Of a stretch of DNA of 64,000 bases, positions 40,346 through 47,834 are shown one piece after another (position 1 is the stretch's first letter; the number at the start of each line of letters is the position of its first letter). The DNA comes from a virus. A program made the translations under genes and the position numbers. The stretch covers positions 1 to 64,000 of IMG/VR virus record IMGVR_UViG_3300025306_000003. The stretch is one strand, 5' to 3'. Under the pieces are notes generated by a model. That model ran no database searches. It saw only the letters and a list, made by a program, of their open reading frames with translations, and was not told the DNA's origin.

Positions 40346-40780
40346 CTAGGACTCCAACTCTTTCGAAGCGTCCACGAGGTAGAGGCGAACGCGGTTGCGA
40401 ACGTCGCTCGCCAGCTTCAAACTGGCAGTGCCATCCTCAACTGCCTTGTCCCACGATCCCAACAGGGGCTCAACCTTACGGACAACGACTGACCACGCGC
40501 TGTTGATCATATCGTCGATGGCGTTGATCATGGCGCGGTCGGTCGGGGTGAGTTCCTTCACCGCCGAAGTCTCGGGAGCCTTGGGGCGACGCACCGGAGC
40601 CTCGATAACGGCCTCGACAACCTGCTTCCCAGGCTTGGTGCGCTTGATCGCAGGGTTGATCGCGGGAGCGGGAGAAGCCTTCACAACTGCCTTCGCCTTC
40701 ACCGAAGTCTTCACAACGGCCTTGTTCGTTGCCTTGTTGATCTTGCCGATTACATGCGCTACGCTATTGCTGATTTTCAT
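40346..40780 (-). CDS. Lys/Ala/Pro-rich protein
   Basis: A 144-residue product. The first 75 residues are rich in Lys, Ala, Val and Pro like histone-type or scaffolding linkers (NKAVVKTSVKAKAVVKASPA); the C-terminal half is helical. AAAGGGGAA precedes ATG 40780. A nucleoid-like or DNA-binding role is possible. Confidence 0.65.
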   Translation of the reverse strand: MKISNSVAHVIGKINKATNKAVVKTSVKAKAVVKASPAPAINPAIKRTKPGKQVVEAVIEAPVRRPKAPETSAVKELTPTDRAMINAIDDMINSAWSVVVRKVEPLLGSWDKAVEDGTASLKLASDVRNRVRLYLVDASKELES

Positions 40781-40819
40781 ATGTTCCCCTTTTCTTCTTT
40801 TTGAAAGTGAGTTGAACTA

Positions 40820-40903
40820 CCGCTCTTCGAAGCGGTCCATTCGCCTATCGTCTTCGCGATAAGCGGATGAAACGCTTGGGGCGCGACCTCTCAGCCGCGC
40901 CCC
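40820..40903 (-). promoter_or_regulatory. Three consecutive stable hairpins in the leader of the 40346 gene
   Basis: CCGCT-CTTCGA-AGCGG (40820-40835), TATCG-TCTTCG-CGATA with flanking CGC/GCG (40842-40865) and GGGGCGCG...CGCGCCCC (40878-40903) follow each other. The first two have UUCG-type loops. Together they occupy most of the 283-nt gap between 40780 and 41064. The third may terminate upstream transcription; as a group they look like a structured leader. A palindrome CATCTTGTCAAGATG lies at 40942-40956. Confidence 0.55.
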
Positions 40904-41063
40904 TCTTACTTACCGCATTAGTATTTCCCTGAGTCTCTTTGCATCTTGTCAAGATGGTCTCAATTCGAGACTCGCGCCTTTTCGCGGCGCACGGGCATAG
41001 ACAATATCCTCCAAGTATTTTCAATCGTCACACGTAACCATTCGAGCCATCATAACCCCAACC

Positions 41064-41213
41064 CTAATTCCCCGACACCTCTTTTTGGACGGGGACTTCG
41101 TGAATCGCAATCACATAGCATCGCGCACAGAGTTGAACCAACATACCCCGAAGCAGTTTCGGGAATTTGACCTCTACCTTGTTGCATCTCCTGCAAAGTC
41201 TTTTCAATCGCAT
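41064..41213 (-). CDS. 49-residue zinc-ribbon protein
   Basis: ATG 41213 follows AGGGG. The product starts MRLKRLCRRCNKVEVKF and has a second pair, LCARCY, about 21 residues later, making a zinc ribbon. No family recognised. Confidence 0.6.
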   Translation of the reverse strand: MRLKRLCRRCNKVEVKFPKLLRGMLVQLCARCYVIAIHEVPVQKEVSGN

Positions 41214-41221
41214 AAAAACCC

Positions 41222-41485
41222 CTAAGACAAACAATTGTGTTTGTGATAAAACTTCCGACCCCGCTGTTCGACGTTCTCGTCGTCTGGATCAATTGCCTGA
41301 AAGCACCATTCGCACCGAAGCAACAAGTGCCCCCGCAATACGGGGAGCTTCTTGCCTCGGAGATTCTTGCGAATCCTCGCAATGACCATCATGCCTTCTT
41401 CCCGCGTCAAACCATCCTTCTTCATCAAAGCCTTCAGATGATCACCCCAACCTTCTGCAATAAATCTACGCTCTGCAATCGACAT
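41222..41485 (-). CDS. Small protein with C-terminal zinc motif
   Basis: An 87-residue product, helical at first (MSIAERRFIAEGWGDHLKAL), then CEWCFQAID and YHKHNC near the C-terminus. GGAG in the AAGACTTGGAG repeat serves as the ribosome site for ATG 41485. No family recognised. Confidence 0.65.
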   Translation of the reverse strand: MSIAERRFIAEGWGDHLKALMKKDGLTREEGMMVIARIRKNLRGKKLPVLRGHLLLRCEWCFQAIDPDDENVEQRGRKFYHKHNCLS

Positions 41486-41550
41486 AAAGTTCTCCAAGTC
41501 TTTCTTACGTTATGGGGGCGAGACCACCCCGCCCCCAAGGCCGTTACCAA

Positions 41551-41823
41551 CTACGCCATCAACTTCTTCCCAAGCTGCTTCTTGAACTTAGGCCAACTGG
41601 TTGCGATCAGGTCCATCACGTCGGGGCCGATCCGCTTCATGGGCCAAGTGCGAACGGAACCGAACGCATCGGGGGAACTCTTCCCCATGACCGCGATCTT
41701 GGGTTTGCCTCCGTCATAGGACATCAGCGCGAGTACCACTTCGTAGTCCTCGATGTTGCCGACCGTAATGGTCGCGATCACTTTGTCTTTTGAAGCATCA
41801 AAAGCATTTGCGAATCTTGCCAT
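41551..41823 (-). CDS. Hypothetical protein downstream of the structured RNA region
   Basis: A 90-residue product (MARFANAFDASKDKVIATIT...), alpha/beta, basic at the C-terminus (KFKKQLGKKLMA). AAGAGGTG precedes ATG 41823; an in-frame ATG at 41952 is possible but has no ribosome site. No family recognised. Confidence 0.65.
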   Translation of the reverse strand: MARFANAFDASKDKVIATITVGNIEDYEVVLALMSYDGGKPKIAVMGKSSPDAFGSVRTWPMKRIGPDVMDLIATSWPKFKKQLGKKLMA

Positions 41824-41989
41824 ACTATTCACCTCTTCTTTTTGGATGATGGTTGAAAATCCGAGTCTTTTACCAGACCGTACCAACATGGTGCAGCCAT
41901 TTCGGGGCTCACGTGCGTCACCGTCGTGGAAGCCCCGTACATCGCCGCTCATATCGTCTGTTTGGATTGTGTCCTAAAGGTAGGTTTTT

Positions 41990-42746
41990 TGATTTGAGTG
42001 AGGTTTATCCTATGGACCCTCACTGACATTCGTTTCTGTGCCATCGCGCACAATGAGCAATGTTGAACTCATGCAGATTCTACTTGGTTGCCTTCAAGGG
42101 AGATATTCACTGAGATCAACGTGTGACGCCTAGCGGCCAATCCACGTCTCTCATCTCACTGCGCCAATCCTTTCCCTAACACCCTTCAAGCTTGTTCGTC
42201 CTCGCCGGACTTCCACCTGTCGGAGTTTCGCTCACGGGATTTAGCGTCTCAAGGTCTTTCGTATCGGAGTACTGCGACCCCTGCCGTGTTTGTTTCAACA
42301 CGGACTTTCCTCACTATCGCTGAGTCACGCCAAGTCTTTTTTCCGATCCCTCGCGGGCATCTCGCCCACTTGATCGATTAGACTCTGCGCTAACCTGCTA
42401 CCCGATTTGCTATGTCGGGAAAAATGTTTGTACGGGTTCTCAGGACTTCTCGTGGCATCTCAAGGATGCTATCCTTGCCCTCTTGTCAGACTCACCGTCC
42501 AGAAGTGGCAATCAGAACCAAGCGCCCAAGTCTTTTTCGTTGCGGCCTCGCCAATCGCCCTAGTCCCAAAACATCCCTTGTCGGCGTCATCCATGCGGGT
42601 CCACCGCTCTGGACTTTTTGGTTTCGAAAGAGGTGAATGTTCGACCCCTTTCAAGGGTTGTGGGCTCGTCCCAGCGGGCTCTCACTCCCACATCCCTCCC
42701 ACTTGAATCAGATTCAAGCTCCATTTCGAGCGTACACTCTAGTGGA
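41990..42746 (-). ncRNA. Candidate large structured non-coding RNA
   Basis: About 0.75 kb without a credible gene on either strand, downstream of a good promoter. The minus strand is full of local helices: CTTGAAT-CTG-ATTCAAG, CAAGGAT-AGC-ATCCTTG, CCGTGTT-GAAACA-AACACGG, CCCGA...TCGGG, and GTTGATCTCA...TGAGTTCAAC (9 of 10 pairs) near the 3' end. Two copies of AAGACTTGG and a diverged third lie inside. GAGGAAAGTCC resembles a conserved stretch of RNase P RNA, but the other RNase P regions are absent. Class unknown; the 3' end is not defined. Confidence 0.6.
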
Positions 42747-42752
42747 AGTGTA

Positions 42753-42781
42753 ATAGTAACATACCGTATGTCTATAGTCAA
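42753..42781 (-). promoter_or_regulatory. Promoter with operator-like palindrome for the structured RNA
   Basis: TTGACT (42781-42776), a 17-nt spacer and TACTAT (42758-42753) on the minus strand. The spacer carries the near-perfect palindrome ACATACGGTATGT, a likely operator. Transcription would start near 42746. Confidence 0.6.
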
Positions 42782-42831
42782 CTAAAAAGATGAAATAAAA
42801 TGAGCTTGCTACTATAAGAGTAGTAATAAGA

Positions 42832-42885
42832 CATTTCACACAGCGAAACGCTAAGAATGAAATCACGTTTCACACAGTAAAACGC
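42832..42885. repeat. Pair of 20-bp direct repeats (iteron-like)
   Basis: CATTTCACACAGCGAAACGC (42832-42851) and CGTTTCACACAGTAAAACGC (42866-42885) match at 17 of 20 positions, 34 bp apart start to start, about three helical turns. The decamer GAAATCACGT also occurs twice nearby (42859 and 42909). They lie just upstream of the RNA promoter and could bind a phage regulator or replication initiator. Confidence 0.6.
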
Positions 42886-42912
42886 AGATCTCCAAGTCTT
42901 TTTACTTCGAAA

Positions 42913-43056
42913 TCACGTCCCACAATCGGAGCACTGAGCGTCTTCCGAACCAGAGCAAGCTTCGCAGTACATCTTGCCGCAGTCCTCGCACCCACACAGT
43001 TCATCGGGATTTACAAACTCCCCGCACACATCACAGAGACCTTCGGTCTGACTCAT
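42913..43056 (-). CDS. 47-residue Cys-rich zinc protein
   Basis: The product has nine Cys in CxxC-type pairs (CDVC, CGCEDCGKMYCEAC, CSDC), giving probably two zinc sites. AAGAGGTG precedes ATG 43056, which overlaps the previous stop (ATGA). No family recognised. Confidence 0.65.
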   Translation of the reverse strand: MSQTEGLCDVCGEFVNPDELCGCEDCGKMYCEACSGSEDAQCSDCGT

Positions 43057-43502
43057 GCACACCTCTTTTTGACTGACTTGATTGTAAGTGTAACCTCGCC
43101 AGGATCGGTCGAGTAAATGATCTTACCAAATCGCTCCACGCTGCCTAAGCGCCTCGGAAGCACGGTGTGGTGCAGCATACCGGAGGCGACAGGGATCTTG
43201 ACGTACAAGATCACCCTCAGACCCTCTTCGTCAAACAACCCTGCAATCAACACCTTGGTATTTTTGGGGACCGAGTTGGTATGCAACTGCCACGCGGGAT
43301 ACCTATAAACACGGTCGCTTGTGGTCATACCTATAGATCCCAGGTTCATGGTGCGCACCACAACAAGCTCACCAGCACTATCTCGATAGCACCTACTTCG
43401 ATTGGTCGGTCCCATTGTGTGCCTCAAGGGATAACCCAAATCCGAAAGGACTTTCAACACGATATCCTCCCGGTCGTTCAGACTCCAAATCTTGTTCTTC
43501 AT
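43053..43502 (-). CDS. Hypothetical protein after the primase gene
   Basis: A 149-residue, beta-rich product (MKNKIWSLNDREDIVLKVLS...) with central VPKNTKVLIAGLFDEEG. The ATGA overlap with the primase gene implies coupled translation. No family recognised. Confidence 0.65.
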   Translation of the reverse strand: MKNKIWSLNDREDIVLKVLSDLGYPLRHTMGPTNRSRCYRDSAGELVVVRTMNLGSIGMTTSDRVYRYPAWQLHTNSVPKNTKVLIAGLFDEEGLRVILYVKIPVASGMLHHTVLPRRLGSVERFGKIIYSTDPGEVTLTIKSVKKRCA

Positions 43503-44422
43503 AAGAAAGCTCCTAACCCATAATTCACATTACGCAACGCTTGTGCCACAACGTGGTCGATCTCACATTGCTCAGCCTCACCTGGATCCTTCGCTTGCAC
43601 GAACGTCACGGAGATATGCATAAATGCCGACAACGCTCTTGCCATCTCAGCAGCGAACTTCGCAGCATCGCGGTCCAGCATTATCACGGCCCTACCCCAG
43701 GTGCGAGTGATCAATAACTTTTGACGCTCGGATAAACGATTCCCAAATAATGCAACTGCGCTATCTGGAAGTCTCATTGCATCGTACGGCCCCTCGGTGA
43801 GCACCACATATGAACTGCTCTTGGCATTGTCGAAGTTGTACAAATAATCCGCAGCTTTGAATCCCGGCGGAAACTTGTACTTAGGCTTTTCGTCTGGAGA
43901 AATTGCTCTCGCAGTGAACCCCACCATCACGCCCTCATGTTCGACGGGAAGAACCACTCTCTGTGCATAGTCGCCCAAGACGCAAAATCCCAGTTTGTAC
44001 TTCTCGATCAGATCCTGACCGACGCCACGCTTGTATAGATAACGAAGTGCTGCGGCATGTCTGGGTCTCGTACCGCTCAAAGGCTTGCACTCTTTGGGTA
44101 CGGGGAAGGCTTGCGCCACAACCTTCCCTGAGATCGGAGCGGTCAAAGGGGGGAACGTCCCTTGACGGCCTCGCTTGAGCCCGATCAATACGTGAGCATC
44201 TTTCCAAGGCAACCCAAGCTCATGAAGCAATTCCAACACCGAACCGCTGCTGTCACACCGAAAACAATGGAATGCTTGAAAATTCTCTTTCAGAGAAATC
44301 CCCATATGAAACTTCGTATCGGGAGACTTCCCATGATTCTCACATAGGGGACAACAAGCTCGATAAGCATCGCCCCTATCACGCTTCACCCTCAAATGAG
44401 ATTCCAACCATTCCAACAGCAT
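43499..44422 (-). CDS. DNA primase (zinc finger plus Toprim)
   Basis: A 307-residue DnaG-type product with an N-terminal zinc finger (CCPLCENHG...HCFRCDSSG), an RNA-polymerase linker region and a Toprim core with TEGPYDAMR and VIMLDRDAA. It makes RNA primers for the phage polymerase and pairs with the DnaB-like helicase upstream. ATG 44422 is chosen because a GTG at 44482 would overlap the structured leader; it lacks the C-terminal helicase-binding domain of bacterial DnaG. Confidence 0.85.
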   Translation of the reverse strand: MLLEWLESHLRVKRDRGDAYRACCPLCENHGKSPDTKFHMGISLKENFQAFHCFRCDSSGSVLELLHELGLPWKDAHVLIGLKRGRQGTFPPLTAPISGKVVAQAFPVPKECKPLSGTRPRHAAALRYLYKRGVGQDLIEKYKLGFCVLGDYAQRVVLPVEHEGVMVGFTARAISPDEKPKYKFPPGFKAADYLYNFDNAKSSSYVVLTEGPYDAMRLPDSAVALFGNRLSERQKLLITRTWGRAVIMLDRDAAKFAAEMARALSAFMHISVTFVQAKDPGEAEQCEIDHVVAQALRNVNYGLGAFL

Positions 44423-44446
44423 CGCGGCCTCGCACACAAAACAGCA

Positions 44447-44496
44447 GGAGGGCTCCCGAATATCGATTCGGGATTTAGGCACTCGGCCAACCCTCC
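44447..44496 (-). promoter_or_regulatory. tRNA-like mini-structure in the primase 5' leader
   Basis: On the minus strand GGAGGG and CCCTCC close a 50-nt element. It contains TTGGCCGAGTG, which resembles a tRNA-Ser D-arm, and a perfect hairpin CCCGAAT-CGAT-ATTCGGG. It starts about 27 nt after the promoter's likely start site and ends 25 nt before the primase ATG. It hides a GGAGGG ribosome-site-like sequence, so it may gate a GTG-start form of primase or protect the 5' end. Confidence 0.5.
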
Positions 44497-44529
44497 ATAC
44501 TGTTCAGCAATTTCCCAGCTCAAAGTACT

Positions 44530-44559
44530 ATTATACTAAAGTAAGATTTCCAATAGCAA
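44530..44559 (-). promoter_or_regulatory. Sigma-70-like promoter for the primase operon
   Basis: TTGCTA (44559-44554), 18-nt spacer and a perfect TATAAT (44535-44530) on the minus strand. It lies after the HNH gene and before the primase leader structure. Confidence 0.7.
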
Positions 44560-44572
44560 GAGAATAATGAAA

Positions 44573-44875
44573 TTAAAAAGGAAGTTCCTCAAGAGGTTCC
44601 AACTCCCCAGGCCGAGGTCTTGGAAGCGTCTTGGCATTGCAAGACTTACACAAAAGCTCCAAGTTGCCTTCCGCAAAATCCCGCTCATAGTGATTCATTC
44701 GCAAGTATGGATTCATCGACCGCGCAATCCAATCCCGCCCATAAGGGTGGTGAAACTCCAATTTCTCAACCTGCCCGCATTGCTGGCAGGCACCCCCCAT
44801 CTTTTTAAGCAATGCATCTCTGCGCCGTTTACGCGCAATCTTCAACCATACATTATTACGTTCAGTCTTTGTCAT
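44573..44875 (-). CDS. Small HNH endonuclease
   Basis: A 100-residue product with CQQCG, LEFHHPYGRDW, and a C-terminal GNLELLCKSCN, a complete zinc-bound HNH core. ATG 44875 overlaps the helicase stop. It could be a homing enzyme inserted between helicase and primase operons or a packaging/nicking nuclease; the place next to a DnaB gene favours homing. Confidence 0.75.
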   Translation of the reverse strand: MTKTERNNVWLKIARKRRRDALLKKMGGACQQCGQVEKLEFHHPYGRDWIARSMNPYLRMNHYERDFAEGNLELLCKSCNAKTLPRPRPGELEPLEELPF

Positions 44876-46317
44876 CACAGCACCCGAGTTCTTGCATTGG
44901 AGCGTCTACGTGTGGCAGTCGTTCCTGCTTTCAATTCCTGCTCAGCGTTGTAACCTTTGATCTCATCTCCAAGAACCATAGTAGCCGAGCTGGAATAAAA
45001 GATTCCGTGTGTGAAATCACATGCGAAACTCACATCGTATTTATCTCCGCGACCTCTGTGCTTGGTTACAAACAATCGGACCACACGTTCGTTGTGCAGC
45101 ACGTCTTTCTCTTCCCACTGTCGATTCTTAGTATCGAAGATAATATTGCGGTTGAAACCTATAAAAATATCCGAGACACGAACCTTCTCATAACTGTCAC
45201 CTACTTCCAATTCGGTAATACGTTTGACACCGACACCGGATCTCGCTGATTGAGTAGCGACCCAAATTGCTATGTTCTCCTCCACAGCAAACGCTTTCAA
45301 TGCACGCCACACCATCCCCTGCTCTTCGTATCTGTTCTTTCCATTCGTTGCCAACAGATCGCCATAGTCAATAATTACGAGACTGGGTTTCCCATCTCTT
45401 GCAGCACGATTCCGAAAGTCCTGGCGAAGCGCCTCTACTTTTGAGCGCTTTGCAGTTTCACCGTAACCAAATGCAAGGTACACCACCTGCAGTGCCCCAC
45501 CATGCTGCTGAAATGTCCGCACACGCTTTGCCAACTTTCTCGCGATTGCAGAATTCGAAAGCTCTTCCTCAGTCGCGCCGATGAACATCTGATCGTAACG
45601 TGTGATGATTTCATCCCTGGACATTTCCAACGTGTAATGAAAAACGGACATCCCCTGTGCAAGTGCGGCCTTGCCGAGATGTACTAGAAAAAATGACTTC
45701 CCCACTCCCGAGGGAGACATGATAGTTCCTACTTGACCAAGCTTGATTCCTTTCATCTTTGCATCCAAAGGATGTATAAGTGTAGCTATCGGAGGGGCTT
45801 CTTCCTCTGCCATTCGAGCTACGCTTCTGTGCCACGTCTCCGCAAGTACGTCGGGCACTCCTTCTTCAGCTTCCTGCTTTTGACTCTGGATGCGCATAAG
45901 AGGCGCAGTCAGTTCCGACAGATCATATTCACCGGAGGAAAACTTCGGTAGAAAATCCTCCAGCACTTGACGCATCTCGGAATGCTGAATGAATTTGTTC
46001 ACCTCTTCGATGACATAGGATTCGTCCCCGAGTTCTGAGGGGGCCAGTTCGTCGATGAGATCAAGAATCAACATTTGACCTTCATCAGAAACCTTCGTGC
46101 GCTTTGCGTACTTGAGAACCTCATTCGAAATGTTGTCCCCAGGCGCTACCGCAAACTTATCAAAGTATGCGTATGCTAAGGAACACACCGTCCACTGTTC
46201 CTTCGATGGAAAATGTTCGGGCTGTAATCTCTCGCGCATGGTGTTCAAAAACTCAGTGGAATAAACCACCATTGCGAGCACTTTCGTTTGCATGGATTGT
46301 GTAAGGTCTAGTTTCAC
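44875..46317 (-). CDS. DnaB-like replicative helicase
   Basis: The 480-residue product has a DnaB-type N-terminal helical domain and a RecA-fold core: Walker A SPSGVGKS (201-208), HYTLEMSRDEI, Walker B LVIIDYGDLL, and the late arginine-finger region RHRG-type (TKHRGRGDKYDV). It should unwind DNA at the phage fork together with the primase. GTG 46317 overlaps the upstream TGA (GTGA). Confidence 0.85.
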   Translation of the reverse strand: MKLDLTQSMQTKVLAMVVYSTEFLNTMRERLQPEHFPSKEQWTVCSLAYAYFDKFAVAPGDNISNEVLKYAKRTKVSDEGQMLILDLIDELAPSELGDESYVIEEVNKFIQHSEMRQVLEDFLPKFSSGEYDLSELTAPLMRIQSQKQEAEEGVPDVLAETWHRSVARMAEEEAPPIATLIHPLDAKMKGIKLGQVGTIMSPSGVGKSFFLVHLGKAALAQGMSVFHYTLEMSRDEIITRYDQMFIGATEEELSNSAIARKLAKRVRTFQQHGGALQVVYLAFGYGETAKRSKVEALRQDFRNRAARDGKPSLVIIDYGDLLATNGKNRYEEQGMVWRALKAFAVEENIAIWVATQSARSGVGVKRITELEVGDSYEKVRVSDIFIGFNRNIIFDTKNRQWEEKDVLHNERVVRLFVTKHRGRGDKYDVSFACDFTHGIFYSSSATMVLGDEIKGYNAEQELKAGTTATRRRSNARTRVL

Positions 46318-47834
46318 TGTACATACTCCTCTCTGTGTCGGGCTTTTTCTTCTTCGGTCATGAGCCTCTCTGGCATCTCTTCGATCTCACAATACAAAGA
46401 CGGTTCTTTTATTTGCATGTGAGCAGTCGCTCTTTGCCGAGCAAACTCGCCCATCAACTCTTCGTAAGTACGACCTCTTTGATTTTTGATGTACTCAATA
46501 TTCGCTTGCAAGTAATACCTTGGGGGCAGTCCCTGACGGTACAACTGTGCATGACGCATTTGCTGATCTTGAAAATCCTTGTAGGATTTCAAAAGGATCC
46601 ACTGATTGAACTCTTTCAAGAACTTCCCCCCATGCGTTCTCGGATCAGGCATCCTCAATAATCTTGCGACAGTTGACGCCTGTAATCCCCAACGCTCCAA
46701 TTCAATTTCGTGTGCAGCTAACTCTTCGGGCTCAGTGGTTCTGTACCAATTCATTTGTCCATGAGCTTTGCACATGGACTCCAAACAATAAATCATTTGT
46801 TCGCAGTGCAAACTCTTGTGTGGAGGAAATCTTCGATAAATAAGCTTGTGGTATGCGAATGCACCTTTAATCAAAGAAAGCATCTCTTCGGTGTCCGTAA
46901 AACCAAGCTCCACAAAACCCTCGCCCAGAACACACATGCACTCTCGCACATTGGCATGAACTGTTTCCCAAGCGGCTTTGAAGACACCTCTTCGACCTGC
47001 CACAGCTCTGTAAGCTTGGTGCATCAAGTTGAACACACGCTTCCCGCCAAGGTTGCGAACTAACTGTGCCTTTTTTGGGGGTAAATCTACGGCTGGAAGG
47101 CGTTTTTTCTGCTTTTTTGGGGCTAACTCGTTTGAAATGTGTACTTTACTTGGAGAAGTTGCAAAACCGTCGTGTTCTCTACTAAGTAAAGAGTTATTAC
47201 TTATTATATTATTATACTTAGTAGAGAAACTGCCATTTTTGCAACTTTTGAGGTTATCTGATTGACCGCGCTCAACTTCCGCCATTTCCAGCACATCTGC
47301 CAACTCATCCATGAGCGGCTCGTATTCTTCACGCGGTAGATACTTCTTTGCCGATATGAGACGTGTTCCTGACTCTGAGAGTCGTTTTCGCAGGTATTTC
47401 ACGTATGCATTCACACCACGTGTCTCTGGTTCTCCCAACCTCTGCAACACGGTTATTTGAATGGAAACCTCAGAAAACAACTGCCGCGCACGCCCTTTTT
47501 TGGTGAGTGCTTCAATTGTCGAGAGCTTTCGCACAGCGTCATAAGCCACAAGGAGCGGACTCACGTAGCCCCGAGGCTGCTTGAACGCGATGACATACTC
47601 CCGCCCAATCGTGTTTTGCAAAACCCCTGTGTTGTGCAACGCTGCTAGTGCTGCATAGGCCGTACGCTGCGACACTTTCGCAGCTTTTGCAATCTGCCAA
47701 GGAAGCCAAACTCCCAAGAGCATGTCATCCTGCAATCGTGCTCCGTCGGTAGCTCCCCCATTTTCGATTGCTGCTATTGCTTGTTGGATATCGTCTCTCA
47801 ATACTTGCACCACTCTTCGTGTTCCGATGGACAT
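46314..47834 (-). CDS. Winged-helix replication protein, possible initiator/helicase loader
   Basis: The 506-residue product begins with a winged helix-turn-helix (WLPWQIAKAAKVSQRTAYAA, about 45-64), then a helical region and a C-terminal domain rich in aromatic residues. It lies directly before the DnaB-like helicase gene, the usual site of a phage initiator or helicase loader. GGAGGGGGG precedes ATG 47834. Function inferred from context only. Confidence 0.65.
   Translation of the reverse strand: MSIGTRRVVQVLRDDIQQAIAAIENGGATDGARLQDDMLLGVWLPWQIAKAAKVSQRTAYAALAALHNTGVLQNTIGREYVIAFKQPRGYVSPLLVAYDAVRKLSTIEALTKKGRARQLFSEVSIQITVLQRLGEPETRGVNAYVKYLRKRLSESGTRLISAKKYLPREEYEPLMDELADVLEMAEVERGQSDNLKSCKNGSFSTKYNNIISNNSLLSREHDGFATSPSKVHISNELAPKKQKKRLPAVDLPPKKAQLVRNLGGKRVFNLMHQAYRAVAGRRGVFKAAWETVHANVRECMCVLGEGFVELGFTDTEEMLSLIKGAFAYHKLIYRRFPPHKSLHCEQMIYCLESMCKAHGQMNWYRTTEPEELAAHEIELERWGLQASTVARLLRMPDPRTHGGKFLKEFNQWILLKSYKDFQDQQMRHAQLYRQGLPPRYYLQANIEYIKNQRGRTYEELMGEFARQRATAHMQIKEPSLYCEIEEMPERLMTEEEKARHREEYVQ

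Noticed and set aside
40960-40998. 12-codon frame MPVRREKARVSN with a GGAGG site, possible leader peptide
   Set aside because: Too short to support; listed only because it sits in the structured leader region.
42241-42310. RNase P RNA gene
   Set aside because: GAGGAAAGTCC and a following CGGCAGGG resemble RNase P conserved region I, but the expected distant partner strand and the other conserved regions were not found; the stretch instead folds into a local hairpin.
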